DNA of 64,000 nt from contig ONGE01000008.1 of the NCBI GenBank assembly GCA_900317325.1, positions 1-64,000 on the forward strand. The letters run 5' to 3'. A program made the translations under genes and the position numbers. This document shows, piece by piece, positions 15,527-24,891 of this stretch. The notes under the pieces were generated by a model, which saw only the letters and a list, made by a program, of their open reading frames with translations, did no database searches and was not told the DNA's origin. The stretch is from an uncultured Prevotellaceae bacterium (GTDB taxonomy: Bacteria > Bacteroidota > Bacteroidia > Bacteroidales > Muribaculaceae). Position 1 is the stretch's first letter, and every line of letters starts with the position of its first letter.

Positions 15527-16687
15527 TCATGAGAACAGGAAGGTGTGGTACATCTGAGGATAGTAAAGATTGTCAGGCGCCATGGCCACCTTGATGATTT
15601 CATAATAGATGAAGTAGAGATTCAACAAGGCCATCAGCACAAAGGGAATCCACTTGCGTTCCCGCCACAGGAAATGAAGCGTGTAACACACCATGACGAG
15701 AAATATGCCACGCAAGAGGTCGCCGGGACGACGCAGGTACAGTGTCGTATTGGCAAACACATTAAGGAATGCGATGTGCAACAGCGAGAAGCGATAAGCG
15801 GCGCTCACGAACTTATCGTCACCCGACATTTTCTTGATGGACGGATAATACCAGATCATGATCAGGCAAGATGCAATCGGGAACAAGCGTGCAGGTCCCA
15901 TCCATGTCCTGAAGATGTACTCAAGATTGCCAACAGCGAACAAGTGGTAATAATGACCATAGCCGAGAAGGCTTGCAAACTCACCCAGCCGTTCAAAAAT
16001 CCATCGTATCCACTGCGGGAACTGCCCCAATACGGCACAGCCCAGCATGATAGCCCACAGTATCCACACCTTGATGTGGGGAACCTTGATCAAGGGTATG
16101 AAATACAGGGGGATGAGCAGTATCGACATTCGGTGAATAAGCATAGCCGCCAGCGAGAGCAACAGATAGATCCAGAACTTGCGACGGACTATCAACTCCA
16201 CCATAATGACAAAAAGACACTCGACAACGGCCTGCCTGATGGTGTTCATCCACTGGATGTAATATGGCCCCATAAACACACACAGGGCTATCCACGGCAA
16301 GAGCACCTTGCGGTGCCTGAGCGCATAATACAACAGGCCTATCTGCAAGGCAGCCCAAAAGCCGAAATATACCGCGAAATGAGCTCCAGTTTTCGCTATA
16401 GCGATTGTCAGGAAAGAGAAGCCGGGCTCGAAGTTCTCACGGGAATACTCTCCGAGCGACTGCATGCTCAAGAAGTAATTATAGTACATGTTGTAGTCCC
16501 ATGCCGTGAGCCACCTGACCGATGACACCGCGACATAGACCAGAAGAGCAACCAGTATCTCCCAGGAATACAACGGCAACTCTCTCCCACCCTGCGCCAG
16601 CAACCGCTGTTCACGATTGCTCACATGCCATCCCAACCATGCCAACAACAAGGCAGAAACCGTATAGACAATCAGGCTGAGAAGCAT
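15527..16687 (-). CDS. EpsG-family polytopic membrane protein
   Basis: A 386-residue inner-membrane protein with about ten hydrophobic segments and the EpsG-type motif region SVRWLTAWDYNMYYNYF followed by FEPGFSFLTIAIAKTG. EpsG proteins are linked to exopolysaccharide or O-antigen polymerisation. It starts 28 bp after the end of sprA on the same strand and is the last gene of the secretion operon. No glycosyltransferases are adjacent, so a role linked to T9SS rather than a polysaccharide locus is possible but unproven. Confidence 0.75.
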   Translation of the reverse strand: MLLSLIVYTVSALLLAWLGWHVSNREQRLLAQGGRELPLYSWEILVALLVYVAVSSVRWLTAWDYNMYYNYFLSMQSLGEYSRENFEPGFSFLTIAIAKTGAHFAVYFGFWAALQIGLLYYALRHRKVLLPWIALCVFMGPYYIQWMNTIRQAVVECLFVIMVELIVRRKFWIYLLLSLAAMLIHRMSILLIPLYFIPLIKVPHIKVWILWAIMLGCAVLGQFPQWIRWIFERLGEFASLLGYGHYYHLFAVGNLEYIFRTWMGPARLFPIASCLIMIWYYPSIKKMSGDDKFVSAAYRFSLLHIAFLNVFANTTLYLRRPGDLLRGIFLVMVCYTLHFLWRERKWIPFVLMALLNLYFIYYEIIKVAMAPDNLYYPQMYHTFLFS

Positions 16688-16715
16688 AGCAGATAAGGTT
16701 AAACAGGTTACTACA

Positions 16716-19700
16716 TCATTTCACAAGCGACATGTTGATCTGCAGACCGTAGTTGCTGCTCGTCGTCGGATAGGAATTGGTCGAGACAAGCGGCGTGTTG
16801 GCCTGGTAATCGAAGTAAGCGCCCAACGTGATACGCTTGCTCAACACATAGTTAGCGGTGAAGTTGACCGACCACGTGCGAGTGCCGTTCTGAGGTTTAG
16901 CTGTAGGTTTACTGAAATCGCCTTGTGAGTCGTCCTCCGAGATCTTCCACTCACGGATGAGCGAGGTGTTGTTCGACATCTTAATGTTCAAGTTGAGGGT
17001 GAGGTCATTATTCACGTTCTGCTGCTTGGCCTTGATCTTGAGCACTTGGTTAAAGTTAGCAATCTTGTAGCTGCCACCCACAGTGAACGACTTGCTCGAC
17101 GCCTCGACCAGCTTACCTGCTGAAGGGTTGAGCGAGAGTTTGCGTTGAATGTCATATTGCAGATTGAGCGAGAGATCGTTGAGGAATGTCGCATCAAATC
17201 CAATGACAGGTGCAAACTTCTCGTTCAAATTCACCGTAGCGATATTGTAAGGCGACGTGGGTATAGGATATGGGATATTACCGCTTCTGACAGCGTCCTT
17301 AGTGAAACCGAGGCCATCACCAATAGTTACCCAGTCGCTATAGGAGTTATAAGAACCGACCTCGTAGGTGCACTCGTAATTGTGCTTGAGGTTGAAGGAC
17401 TTGAACACGCGTTTGAAGAATGGTATACGCATCAAGCCATCGTAGGTGATACGCCAGTTGGGAAGGATGGACTTCAAACCCGGGAAAGGATTCAAATCCA
17501 CTTTCTTGGCATCCTTGCCCGAATAGGCGGCCATAAAGGCCGGAATCAGCACATCGCTGCTGAAAGGATTGACAGCTCCATATTCTATATTGTAGGTGCT
17601 GCCGGCCAATTGCGTTCCCCTCAGGAAGCCACGATCAGGATAGGTTTTACCCATGTATTGCTCCTGCAACCTCTGGGTAACGACAGGTATGTTGCTCAAG
17701 AACTTCTCAAATACCTCGCTCTTGTAATTGTCATTCATGTCAATACCCTTGAAAGCAGTTGCGAGGGCCATGTGAGTCTTGATGTAGCTACCGCCGTAGA
17801 GAATCGACGGATCAGCAAACATGAACTGAATCTGACTGTCTCTTTTATCGGTACGGTTGCCTTTAAGCGTGATCTTGAGGCCAGATATTGGCTCAAGAAC
17901 AATCTCGGCATTGAATTCCTTGGCGTTAGAGTAGATGGCAGGAGTTGTCTGGCTCTCATCACCCATCAGCCAGTTACGACTCATGGCTTTTTCAATATAG
18001 GATTGACCTGCAAAACCAAAGGCAAAGTCCAGACCAGGTGACATCACATCATAGTGTGTGCTCTGGCCGAAGATGTCACCGATTTCGGGAATAAACTGCG
18101 GAACCGTGAGCGATGTCGTGTGCTTCCATTTCACGTTAATGCTGCGCACACTCATCATTACACGGCTCAGGTACTGGGCCGACTCGGTAAAGAAATTCTT
18201 GGTTTCTTCTTTTTGGACTTCAAGGACTGTGAATTTGAGATTCTCCTCGCCCAACGTTTGAATTTCAACGTTGTCCTTGTCCTTTACCTTGTATTCAATC
18301 TTGAATGGTTTGTCATCGGTTGTGGTGGCTGTCACCTTGACGTTCTTCACACCCAACTTGTGATTGATGACCAGTGCCGAGTCGGGGCTGAGCTTCAGGG
18401 TGCGGGAGAATTTCTTGGGCTTCTCCTTCTTAGGCCGTTGATTATTGTTACCGCGCTTGGAGTTCTTGCTCGAGAAGCGTTCATCCACTTTCTTGAGATA
18501 AGGAATCTTGCTATAGAACTGCTCAAGACTGAAACGGCCTTCGAGATTGCGTGTCGTCTGATTAATGATCGTGTTTCCTGACGAAATGCCATCGATAACA
18601 GTTCCGCGATCCCATTTATAAGTGGTATTGTAGGTGGCACTGGCCGTAATCCAGCTCAAAATCGGAATCTGATTGAACGGAGCCTTATAGTCGGCTTTGA
18701 AAGTCTGATTATAAGCCCACGGAGTACCCAAGCCACGTATTGACATCATCACCGAGTCTCGCCAGTCACGGTAAAAATCGGGGTGGAGCTTGCGACTGAC
18801 TTGTCCCACAGGTTCCAGAATGTGGGCAGTGGTGTTGCTGTTGAACGACAACGTGAGCGACTTGATGGGATTCCAAGCCAGCGCAAACTGACGATCCCAA
18901 AGGAAGTTCTTGCTGACCGCTACAGGCAACTCGACATCAATACCCGTCTCGTTGCGTGTCTGTTGCTCATAATAGTAGCGCGAGATGGTCGTCTTGAACG
19001 ATATGTTAGAAGGCAGCCAATGCAACTCCCAGTCCCTGAAGAACTTCATGTTCTTGTTCTTCTCATTGATGAAATGGGAGAAGGGCTTGAACGGCTTGGC
19101 GTAGGGTGTCCAGCTGTAATTCATCGACCCACGATAGTCGTTAGTGTTCTCATAGACATTGTCCGGGTCATTGAGGTGCTGCTTGCTGAAGGAGTAGCTG
19201 AACGAGAAGTTGGCAGGATCCCATGGCATGGGATTCTTCATTGTCTTCACGTCGAACTTGAGGTCCGAGATGGAGAAATTCTGTGCTATGCGATTAGTCA
19301 CAGCATATTCCATGATACTGTCTTTCTGGTGTTTGGTCTCACAGGAGGCAACAGCTTCCTCGAGTCTGACATCCTGATCAAGAGGATTATACTTGGGTGT
19401 CGTCTTTTCGTTGCTATAAGAATAATAGACCGGAGCACGCAGTTTCACCTTCTCGGGGATGAAACGACCCAAATCACCCTGCACAGCAATATTGTACTGG
19501 TCAAAATTATCCAATCGACGGTTCGAGAGGCTCTGGTCCACGGAACCGAAGCCTTCGGTCTCCTTATGGAATCCCATATTGACGGTAGCTATATCACTCA
19601 TGTTGAGCGTCATGGTGGCACGAGCTGCCCAACCGCCCTCGGAATCAAAGTCGGTCACACGCAACTCATCGACCCAAACGACACAACTCTTGGTCGTGGG

Positions 19701-22700
19701 TGAATTGTTGCGGACACCGATGAGCATCACCCTGACCTTACTCAATGAGGGATTACCCACCACATATACCTTATTATTGGGATGCTCCTCGTCAATATCG
19801 AGATAACGCGTAGTGTAGCCCACGCCCGAAATGCCCGCCATCTTGTCGGCATTGCGGTGCTTCTTGGCATTGATCAGAACATCAAGATTGATGTCGAGCA
19901 TATTCTCCTCGGGCCAAACAGTGAGGCGGTCGCTCGTTCTGTTGGTGCTGTACTTGCCGGGAGGAGTTACGGTCAATGGAATTTCATACTCGTAGTAGTT
20001 GTTCTTCACATCGGAACCTAAACGGACGAACAATGAAATATCACCGTTTCGCAGGTTGGTTTCGTTGCCGATGGTTGCCTCGTTGTGAACAAACATCTGG
20101 AGACGCTTGTAGATGCGCAGATCAAGATCAGTGTTGCGGTAAACGCCACGTGCGTCACCTGCATCAAGGTCCTCAACCGAAAGCTGCATCGACTGCTCAT
20201 TGAGCTGGGTAATCTGAGACTGACCGCTATCGATGATACGAGACACACCGGGCGGGAGAACATAATTCACCGGCTCACGTGAGTTGTTCTCCTCAATATT
20301 AACGGTGTTAATGCTGATGGTGCCATTAGCGGGCTGATCACCACGCAAATTGAGGTTATACTTGTAGTTGCGCCATTCACCACGCACGAGTTCCAGCGAG
20401 GCAAAGCGCAAGTGGGTCGTTGCACGGAATCCTGTCATGAAAATGCGCATGAAGCGAATCGTCGAGAAGTCCTGAATGCTGCCGACCTTCTTCTTGTAAT
20501 CGGAAAGGGGAATCGTGAACTGATACCAGGTTGCGGTCTGTGGCACACGGTTGCGCGTTTGCACATTGGCCACCTGCTTGTCGGTGATATAGTTCATACC
20601 CACTTTGAGGGAGTCGGGATGGAGAGCTATACGGTACTGGAAATAGCGCTCATACTCATTCAGGGTATTGTCCTGGTTGATATCCTCGACATCGGGCGTC
20701 GATCTTGAAGTCTGATACTGACCATCGCTGACGTCGCTCTGTGACAACGAGTTGCCATCAGTTCCGTTATAATGCTTGTAACGGTCGTTGATGGAATACT
20801 TGTTAAGATCGTAATAATCATTGCGATAGAAAGCGTAATTATCTCCAGCAGGATCACGGAACGGAGAGAAAGGATCGTTTTCCATTTCTGAGATTGTCGA
20901 TGCAGGCAGTACCCTTCTCAACGCACTTAGATAATTTGCATAAGTTTTATGCTGGAACTCTTCTTCATTCGACAAGCCGTCAAAACCAACGTCCTGACGG
21001 ATACGGGCTCCAGTTGCGTTGTCAAAGGCATAGGTCAATGACGTCTGTGTGGCAACCTTACCCCAAACTGTATTGGTGACAGCAGTGGAGTCGTTATCAT
21101 TTGAAGGAAGACCGTTCTCATAACTCTTGAGACCATCCTTGAGAATATCCTCACTCACTTCACCCAAGTTGAAATACAGATAGCCGCCATCACGGTTATC
21201 TAATTCCTCATCCATGAAAGGATCCAACATCCAAAATTGGATGTATTCGATATTGGACTGCTCAAAGTTGGTGTTATCGATTTTGCGCATAATACCACCC
21301 CACCTTTTCTCGGGGAAGAGCAGTTTGCCTTCAGAATCGACGTAGGTTGTATCAAGGTTATACGGACCACGTTCTTGGGGGTAGAACGAGAGATTCAACG
21401 TCTGAATAACAGATGACTCACCATAGTTGATCTCTCGGCCGGGGAACACCTCGTTAAAGAGCACCTCACGAGCATAGGGATATGATAATGCGTCTAAGTC
21501 ATTCTTGATATAACCAGGCGCATAGGAAGAATTGCGCTGAGTAAACAAGCGGTCAATATAGTACCATGACAGCAACGCACGATTCATGCCGTAAGTCACA
21601 TTATTACTCAATGAAGCCTCAGGGAACAAAGCGCCTTCAGTCGGATCAGAGGGTGCCGATGCCAGTCCCCACGAGTAGGGTGCGCGGATGTCTATACCTG
21701 ACTGAGTTGATTCAAAATCATCAATATAGGAGCTACCGGAATTGGAGCCAGTCTTGGCTTGATGGGGAACCAACTGGGCAAATTCACCCAGGAACGAGAT
21801 GCTTGACGGAGCAACCGCGTTAACTGTGGGAATCTTGTTAAGAAGATTGGTGAGCCACATGAACTGATTGTTATAAGAAACATTGGCTCCCCAAATCGTG
21901 TTGTTGACCAATTCACTACCGATGGCCACCTTATCACCGATGGCCTTCTCGCCGTAGTGCATTACAGTGGCTCCGACATGGAAGTTCTTATTGAACGCAT
22001 AGTCAAGGTCTAAGCCCAACAGCGTCTTGCGTTGCATGCTGAAGGTGGACTGGTTCTCACACGTGGCGCTGATGTTGGTTCCGGCATCAATAATGCTCTG
22101 GTTCAAGATAGTGACAGTACCCATGACGTAGTCAACGCTATAGTCACTGCCCTCGTTCAAGGTCACACCGCCTGCTGTAACGGTCACAGATCCTTTAGCC
22201 ACATTAGTAGCATTCAGCTTGATGACGTTACCTCCTGAACCGGACTGATATTCACCGGCAAGAACAAATTTGTTCTTGTCACTGAATTGTTGAGCCACAA
22301 TGAGGGTTGAGTCATAGAGTTCGGTATAGATATAGTCTTTGGCGATTTGGTCATTTTTGAACTGCTTACGGAGGTGTTCACCGAACGGTTCTACTACAGG
22401 GAAAATGATCTTACCGGTAGAGGACTGCACAGTGTATTTCTCAATATAATCAAATCGACCGTCGATGTTGGGCTCCTGATTGGCGTCCAAGCGGTCGAGG
22501 TTCATTACCTGCAACAGTGGCTTGCCGTTGATTTCACCAGCGGGGATATAAGTCAACTCATTACCGGTTGTGTCGCTCAAGTACTTGATATTGAGCTTGA
22601 AATGATTCTTCTGAATTGAAACTGCACCCAATGCATAGACGTTCTTCATGGCCAGGTCCCACATACGGAACTCGGGAGACGATGTCGTTCCCTTCAGCAT

Positions 22701-24239
22701 TTTAACATAGAGCGACTGATCATTAGAAGTGACATTACCCGAGAACTCACCCACCTGATAGGTGTTGCCACGGTAGGTGTACTGATAAGCCACAGCAAGA
22801 ATCTCATCGCTGTTCAGCGCAGTCTTGAGCATAATATAGCCCAGATCGGCGTTAAGGGTGTAATCTGAAGAGGTCAACAGGCGAGCACTCTCAATTTTCT
22901 CATAATCCTTACCACCCTCAAAATCATATTCTTTCAACGGAGCCAACGCGGTCGAAGCCTTGCTCATGTAACGGGCATCGGGGTAAGAGTTCCTGATTTC
23001 TTCCATCAGAGTGTTGGAAGAGTTATCAGGCATTGAGCCAGTTTTACCGATCCAGTGAGGGTTATTGATATTCCTCTCTTCACTCTCACCCAGGTCCATA
23101 AAGGCCATGATGTTGCGCGACTCATTATAATTGCTGCGCTTGTTGGTGATCCAGACCTCGATGCGCGTGATTTGAATACCGGACGCGCTCATAGGAAGCT
23201 TTGAGCACCAATTGTCGTAATTGTCCCTGAAGAAGTGTGAAAGGAAGAAGTTGCGGTTCTGGTCATACTTGTCGGCCGTGATATAGAACTCAGTGGTTTG
23301 TGAGCCGCCCTTGGAGTTCACCGTCTGGGACACACTGTTCTGCTGTGAAACGAGTGCTGTTGCCGTCAGTTTACCGAACTGAAGTTTAGTTTTGATACCG
23401 AACAAGGCTGCACTACCATGGATGAGCGACGAACCGGTAGTCATGCTCACATTACCGGCCTCGATGTTCTTGATGATTTCATCTTCCTTGCCTTCATAGG
23501 CCAGTTTGAGGTTCTTGGAGTCGAAATCAAATGTCGCGCCAGTGTTATAGGACATGTTGAAGCGCATCTTATCACCTACAGTGGCAGTGATATTGGCCTG
23601 AATCTTCTGTTCAAAGTCAAAGTAGGTCTTCCTGCGTTGTGACACTGACAATGAAGGATTGTCGGTAGAATTACTCTTGACACCCATATTGACAATGACC
23701 GAACCCGTTGTCTTCAACTGAACGCCACCAGGACCAAACACTTTCTCGAGCGGTCCCATGCCGAATTGCATATCCAGGAAATTAAACGGGTCTTGCTCTT
23801 TATCCTGAGCACTCTCGGCATTCTTTTGACGGTAGTACTCCATCATCGAACGCCTGAAGTCGTTGTTGCTGAAGTCGTCGGCCGACATGATATAGGGAGT
23901 CACGATATCATAATCGCCCAAGCGAGTGTGAATCACATAGCATCCGGTCTCAGGGTCGAACTCGACTACCGAAGTGATATTTGAAGGATCCTTGAGGTCG
24001 GCGGCATATTCTCCAAGCCCCTGCACATCATCATAGGAGCGAGGAACTGTAGGCTTGACATTGAAGTGCAAGTCAAGTACGGGAGCCTGCTGCTGTTGAA
24101 CCGAAGGCCGTGTATCGGGAGGTGGTGGCGGTGGAGGTAATGTGCTGGTCACATATTGCGCCAGCATGTCAAAGCCCGCCCACATCGCGACGAGCATGCC
24201 TATAATGACAAGAAATATTATCTTTTTTCGGTTCAGCAT
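16716..24239 (-). CDS. sprA: T9SS outer-membrane translocon SprA (Sov)
   Basis: A 2507-residue protein, the size expected for SprA/Sov, the giant beta-barrel through which T9SS cargo crosses the outer membrane. It has an N-terminal hydrophobic segment (KKIIFLVIIGMLVAMWAG), a proline run (LPPPPPPPDTRP), many aromatic-rich beta-strand stretches and a C-terminus ending in a strand-like segment (YGLQINMSLVK). The frame is uninterrupted. It follows ruvA by 59 bp, a linkage I recall from Porphyromonas (sov near ruvA). The rest of the T9SS is not in the window. The upstream proteases may be cargo. Confidence 0.95.
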   Translation of the reverse strand: MLNRKKIIFLVIIGMLVAMWAGFDMLAQYVTSTLPPPPPPPDTRPSVQQQQAPVLDLHFNVKPTVPRSYDDVQGLGEYAADLKDPSNITSVVEFDPETGCYVIHTRLGDYDIVTPYIMSADDFSNNDFRRSMMEYYRQKNAESAQDKEQDPFNFLDMQFGMGPLEKVFGPGGVQLKTTGSVIVNMGVKSNSTDNPSLSVSQRRKTYFDFEQKIQANITATVGDKMRFNMSYNTGATFDFDSKNLKLAYEGKEDEIIKNIEAGNVSMTTGSSLIHGSAALFGIKTKLQFGKLTATALVSQQNSVSQTVNSKGGSQTTEFYITADKYDQNRNFFLSHFFRDNYDNWCSKLPMSASGIQITRIEVWITNKRSNYNESRNIMAFMDLGESEERNINNPHWIGKTGSMPDNSSNTLMEEIRNSYPDARYMSKASTALAPLKEYDFEGGKDYEKIESARLLTSSDYTLNADLGYIMLKTALNSDEILAVAYQYTYRGNTYQVGEFSGNVTSNDQSLYVKMLKGTTSSPEFRMWDLAMKNVYALGAVSIQKNHFKLNIKYLSDTTGNELTYIPAGEINGKPLLQVMNLDRLDANQEPNIDGRFDYIEKYTVQSSTGKIIFPVVEPFGEHLRKQFKNDQIAKDYIYTELYDSTLIVAQQFSDKNKFVLAGEYQSGSGGNVIKLNATNVAKGSVTVTAGGVTLNEGSDYSVDYVMGTVTILNQSIIDAGTNISATCENQSTFSMQRKTLLGLDLDYAFNKNFHVGATVMHYGEKAIGDKVAIGSELVNNTIWGANVSYNNQFMWLTNLLNKIPTVNAVAPSSISFLGEFAQLVPHQAKTGSNSGSSYIDDFESTQSGIDIRAPYSWGLASAPSDPTEGALFPEASLSNNVTYGMNRALLSWYYIDRLFTQRNSSYAPGYIKNDLDALSYPYAREVLFNEVFPGREINYGESSVIQTLNLSFYPQERGPYNLDTTYVDSEGKLLFPEKRWGGIMRKIDNTNFEQSNIEYIQFWMLDPFMDEELDNRDGGYLYFNLGEVSEDILKDGLKSYENGLPSNDNDSTAVTNTVWGKVATQTSLTYAFDNATGARIRQDVGFDGLSNEEEFQHKTYANYLSALRRVLPASTISEMENDPFSPFRDPAGDNYAFYRNDYYDLNKYSINDRYKHYNGTDGNSLSQSDVSDGQYQTSRSTPDVEDINQDNTLNEYERYFQYRIALHPDSLKVGMNYITDKQVANVQTRNRVPQTATWYQFTIPLSDYKKKVGSIQDFSTIRFMRIFMTGFRATTHLRFASLELVRGEWRNYKYNLNLRGDQPANGTISINTVNIEENNSREPVNYVLPPGVSRIIDSGQSQITQLNEQSMQLSVEDLDAGDARGVYRNTDLDLRIYKRLQMFVHNEATIGNETNLRNGDISLFVRLGSDVKNNYYEYEIPLTVTPPGKYSTNRTSDRLTVWPEENMLDINLDVLINAKKHRNADKMAGISGVGYTTRYLDIDEEHPNNKVYVVGNPSLSKVRVMLIGVRNNSPTTKSCVVWVDELRVTDFDSEGGWAARATMTLNMSDIATVNMGFHKETEGFGSVDQSLSNRRLDNFDQYNIAVQGDLGRFIPEKVKLRAPVYYSYSNEKTTPKYNPLDQDVRLEEAVASCETKHQKDSIMEYAVTNRIAQNFSISDLKFDVKTMKNPMPWDPANFSFSYSFSKQHLNDPDNVYENTNDYRGSMNYSWTPYAKPFKPFSHFINEKNKNMKFFRDWELHWLPSNISFKTTISRYYYEQQTRNETGIDVELPVAVSKNFLWDRQFALAWNPIKSLTLSFNSNTTAHILEPVGQVSRKLHPDFYRDWRDSVMMSIRGLGTPWAYNQTFKADYKAPFNQIPILSWITASATYNTTYKWDRGTVIDGISSGNTIINQTTRNLEGRFSLEQFYSKIPYLKKVDERFSSKNSKRGNNNQRPKKEKPKKFSRTLKLSPDSALVINHKLGVKNVKVTATTTDDKPFKIEYKVKDKDNVEIQTLGEENLKFTVLEVQKEETKNFFTESAQYLSRVMMSVRSINVKWKHTTSLTVPQFIPEIGDIFGQSTHYDVMSPGLDFAFGFAGQSYIEKAMSRNWLMGDESQTTPAIYSNAKEFNAEIVLEPISGLKITLKGNRTDKRDSQIQFMFADPSILYGGSYIKTHMALATAFKGIDMNDNYKSEVFEKFLSNIPVVTQRLQEQYMGKTYPDRGFLRGTQLAGSTYNIEYGAVNPFSSDVLIPAFMAAYSGKDAKKVDLNPFPGLKSILPNWRITYDGLMRIPFFKRVFKSFNLKHNYECTYEVGSYNSYSDWVTIGDGLGFTKDAVRSGNIPYPIPTSPYNIATVNLNEKFAPVIGFDATFLNDLSLNLQYDIQRKLSLNPSAGKLVEASSKSFTVGGSYKIANFNQVLKIKAKQQNVNNDLTLNLNIKMSNNTSLIREWKISEDDSQGDFSKPTAKPQNGTRTWSVNFTANYVLSKRITLGAYFDYQANTPLVSTNSYPTTSSNYGLQINMSLVK

Positions 24240-24298
24240 CTGATTTTTTAATCAACTAGTCCAATTACGCCACCGCAACATGATCCTTGCTCTTGTTA

Positions 24299-24889
24299 TC
24301 ACATCATCTTGAGTGACATCTTGATCGCCTGCTCTACAGTCAGTGTTGGATGGCTGGAAAACAGCGACTTAAGGACTTTCTGCGATGCCTGTTGGGTAAA
24401 GCCCAACATAACCAAAGCAGCCAGCGCCTCGTCAAAGACCTCACTTGTTGCAGTACTTGTCTGATTTAATAACGTAGAATCTGATGGTTTTATTTTATCT
24501 TTGAGGTCAACTATTATTCTTTGTGCCGTTTTTGCACCCACGCCTTTAACTGCCTTGAACATGGCAACATTGTTGCCGGCGACGGCCTGAGAGAACTCGT
24601 CAACACTCATCGAGGACAAAATCATGCGTGCGATGTTCGGTCCCACACCCGATACCGAGATGAGTTGCAAAAATGCCTCGCGCTCGCGTTTAGTGGCAAA
24701 ACCGTAGAGTAGATGAGCATCTTCACGAATGACCTCATAGGTGTACAACATCGCTTCATCCTGTCCTGCAGCCGCAATCACATCATAGGTTGATAAAGAA
24801 ATATTCAACATGAATCCGATGCCATGATTATCAATCACGACATAGGCGGGATTCAGTTCAGCGACGCTTCCTTTTATATAATCTATCAT
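24299..24889 (-). CDS. ruvA: Holliday junction DNA helicase subunit RuvA
   Basis: A 196-residue protein that binds four-way DNA junctions and loads RuvB for branch migration. N-terminal OB-fold (MIDYIKGSVAELNPAYVVIDNHGIGFMLNIS), two helix-hairpin-helix motifs (SVSGVGPNIARMIL and AVKGVGAKTAQRIIVDLKDKI) and a C-terminal three-helix domain III. Normal length. It begins 2 bp after the end of a protease gene and precedes sprA, so a DNA-repair gene is embedded in a secretion operon. Confidence 0.96.
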   Translation of the reverse strand: MIDYIKGSVAELNPAYVVIDNHGIGFMLNISLSTYDVIAAAGQDEAMLYTYEVIREDAHLLYGFATKREREAFLQLISVSGVGPNIARMILSSMSVDEFSQAVAGNNVAMFKAVKGVGAKTAQRIIVDLKDKIKPSDSTLLNQTSTATSEVFDEALAALVMLGFTQQASQKVLKSLFSSHPTLTVEQAIKMSLKMM

Positions 24890-24891
24890 AA

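Noticed and set aside
15545-16525. Long open frame on the plus strand opposite the EpsG-like gene
   Set aside because: It mirrors a clear multi-helix membrane protein on the other strand and has no recognisable domain or start context.
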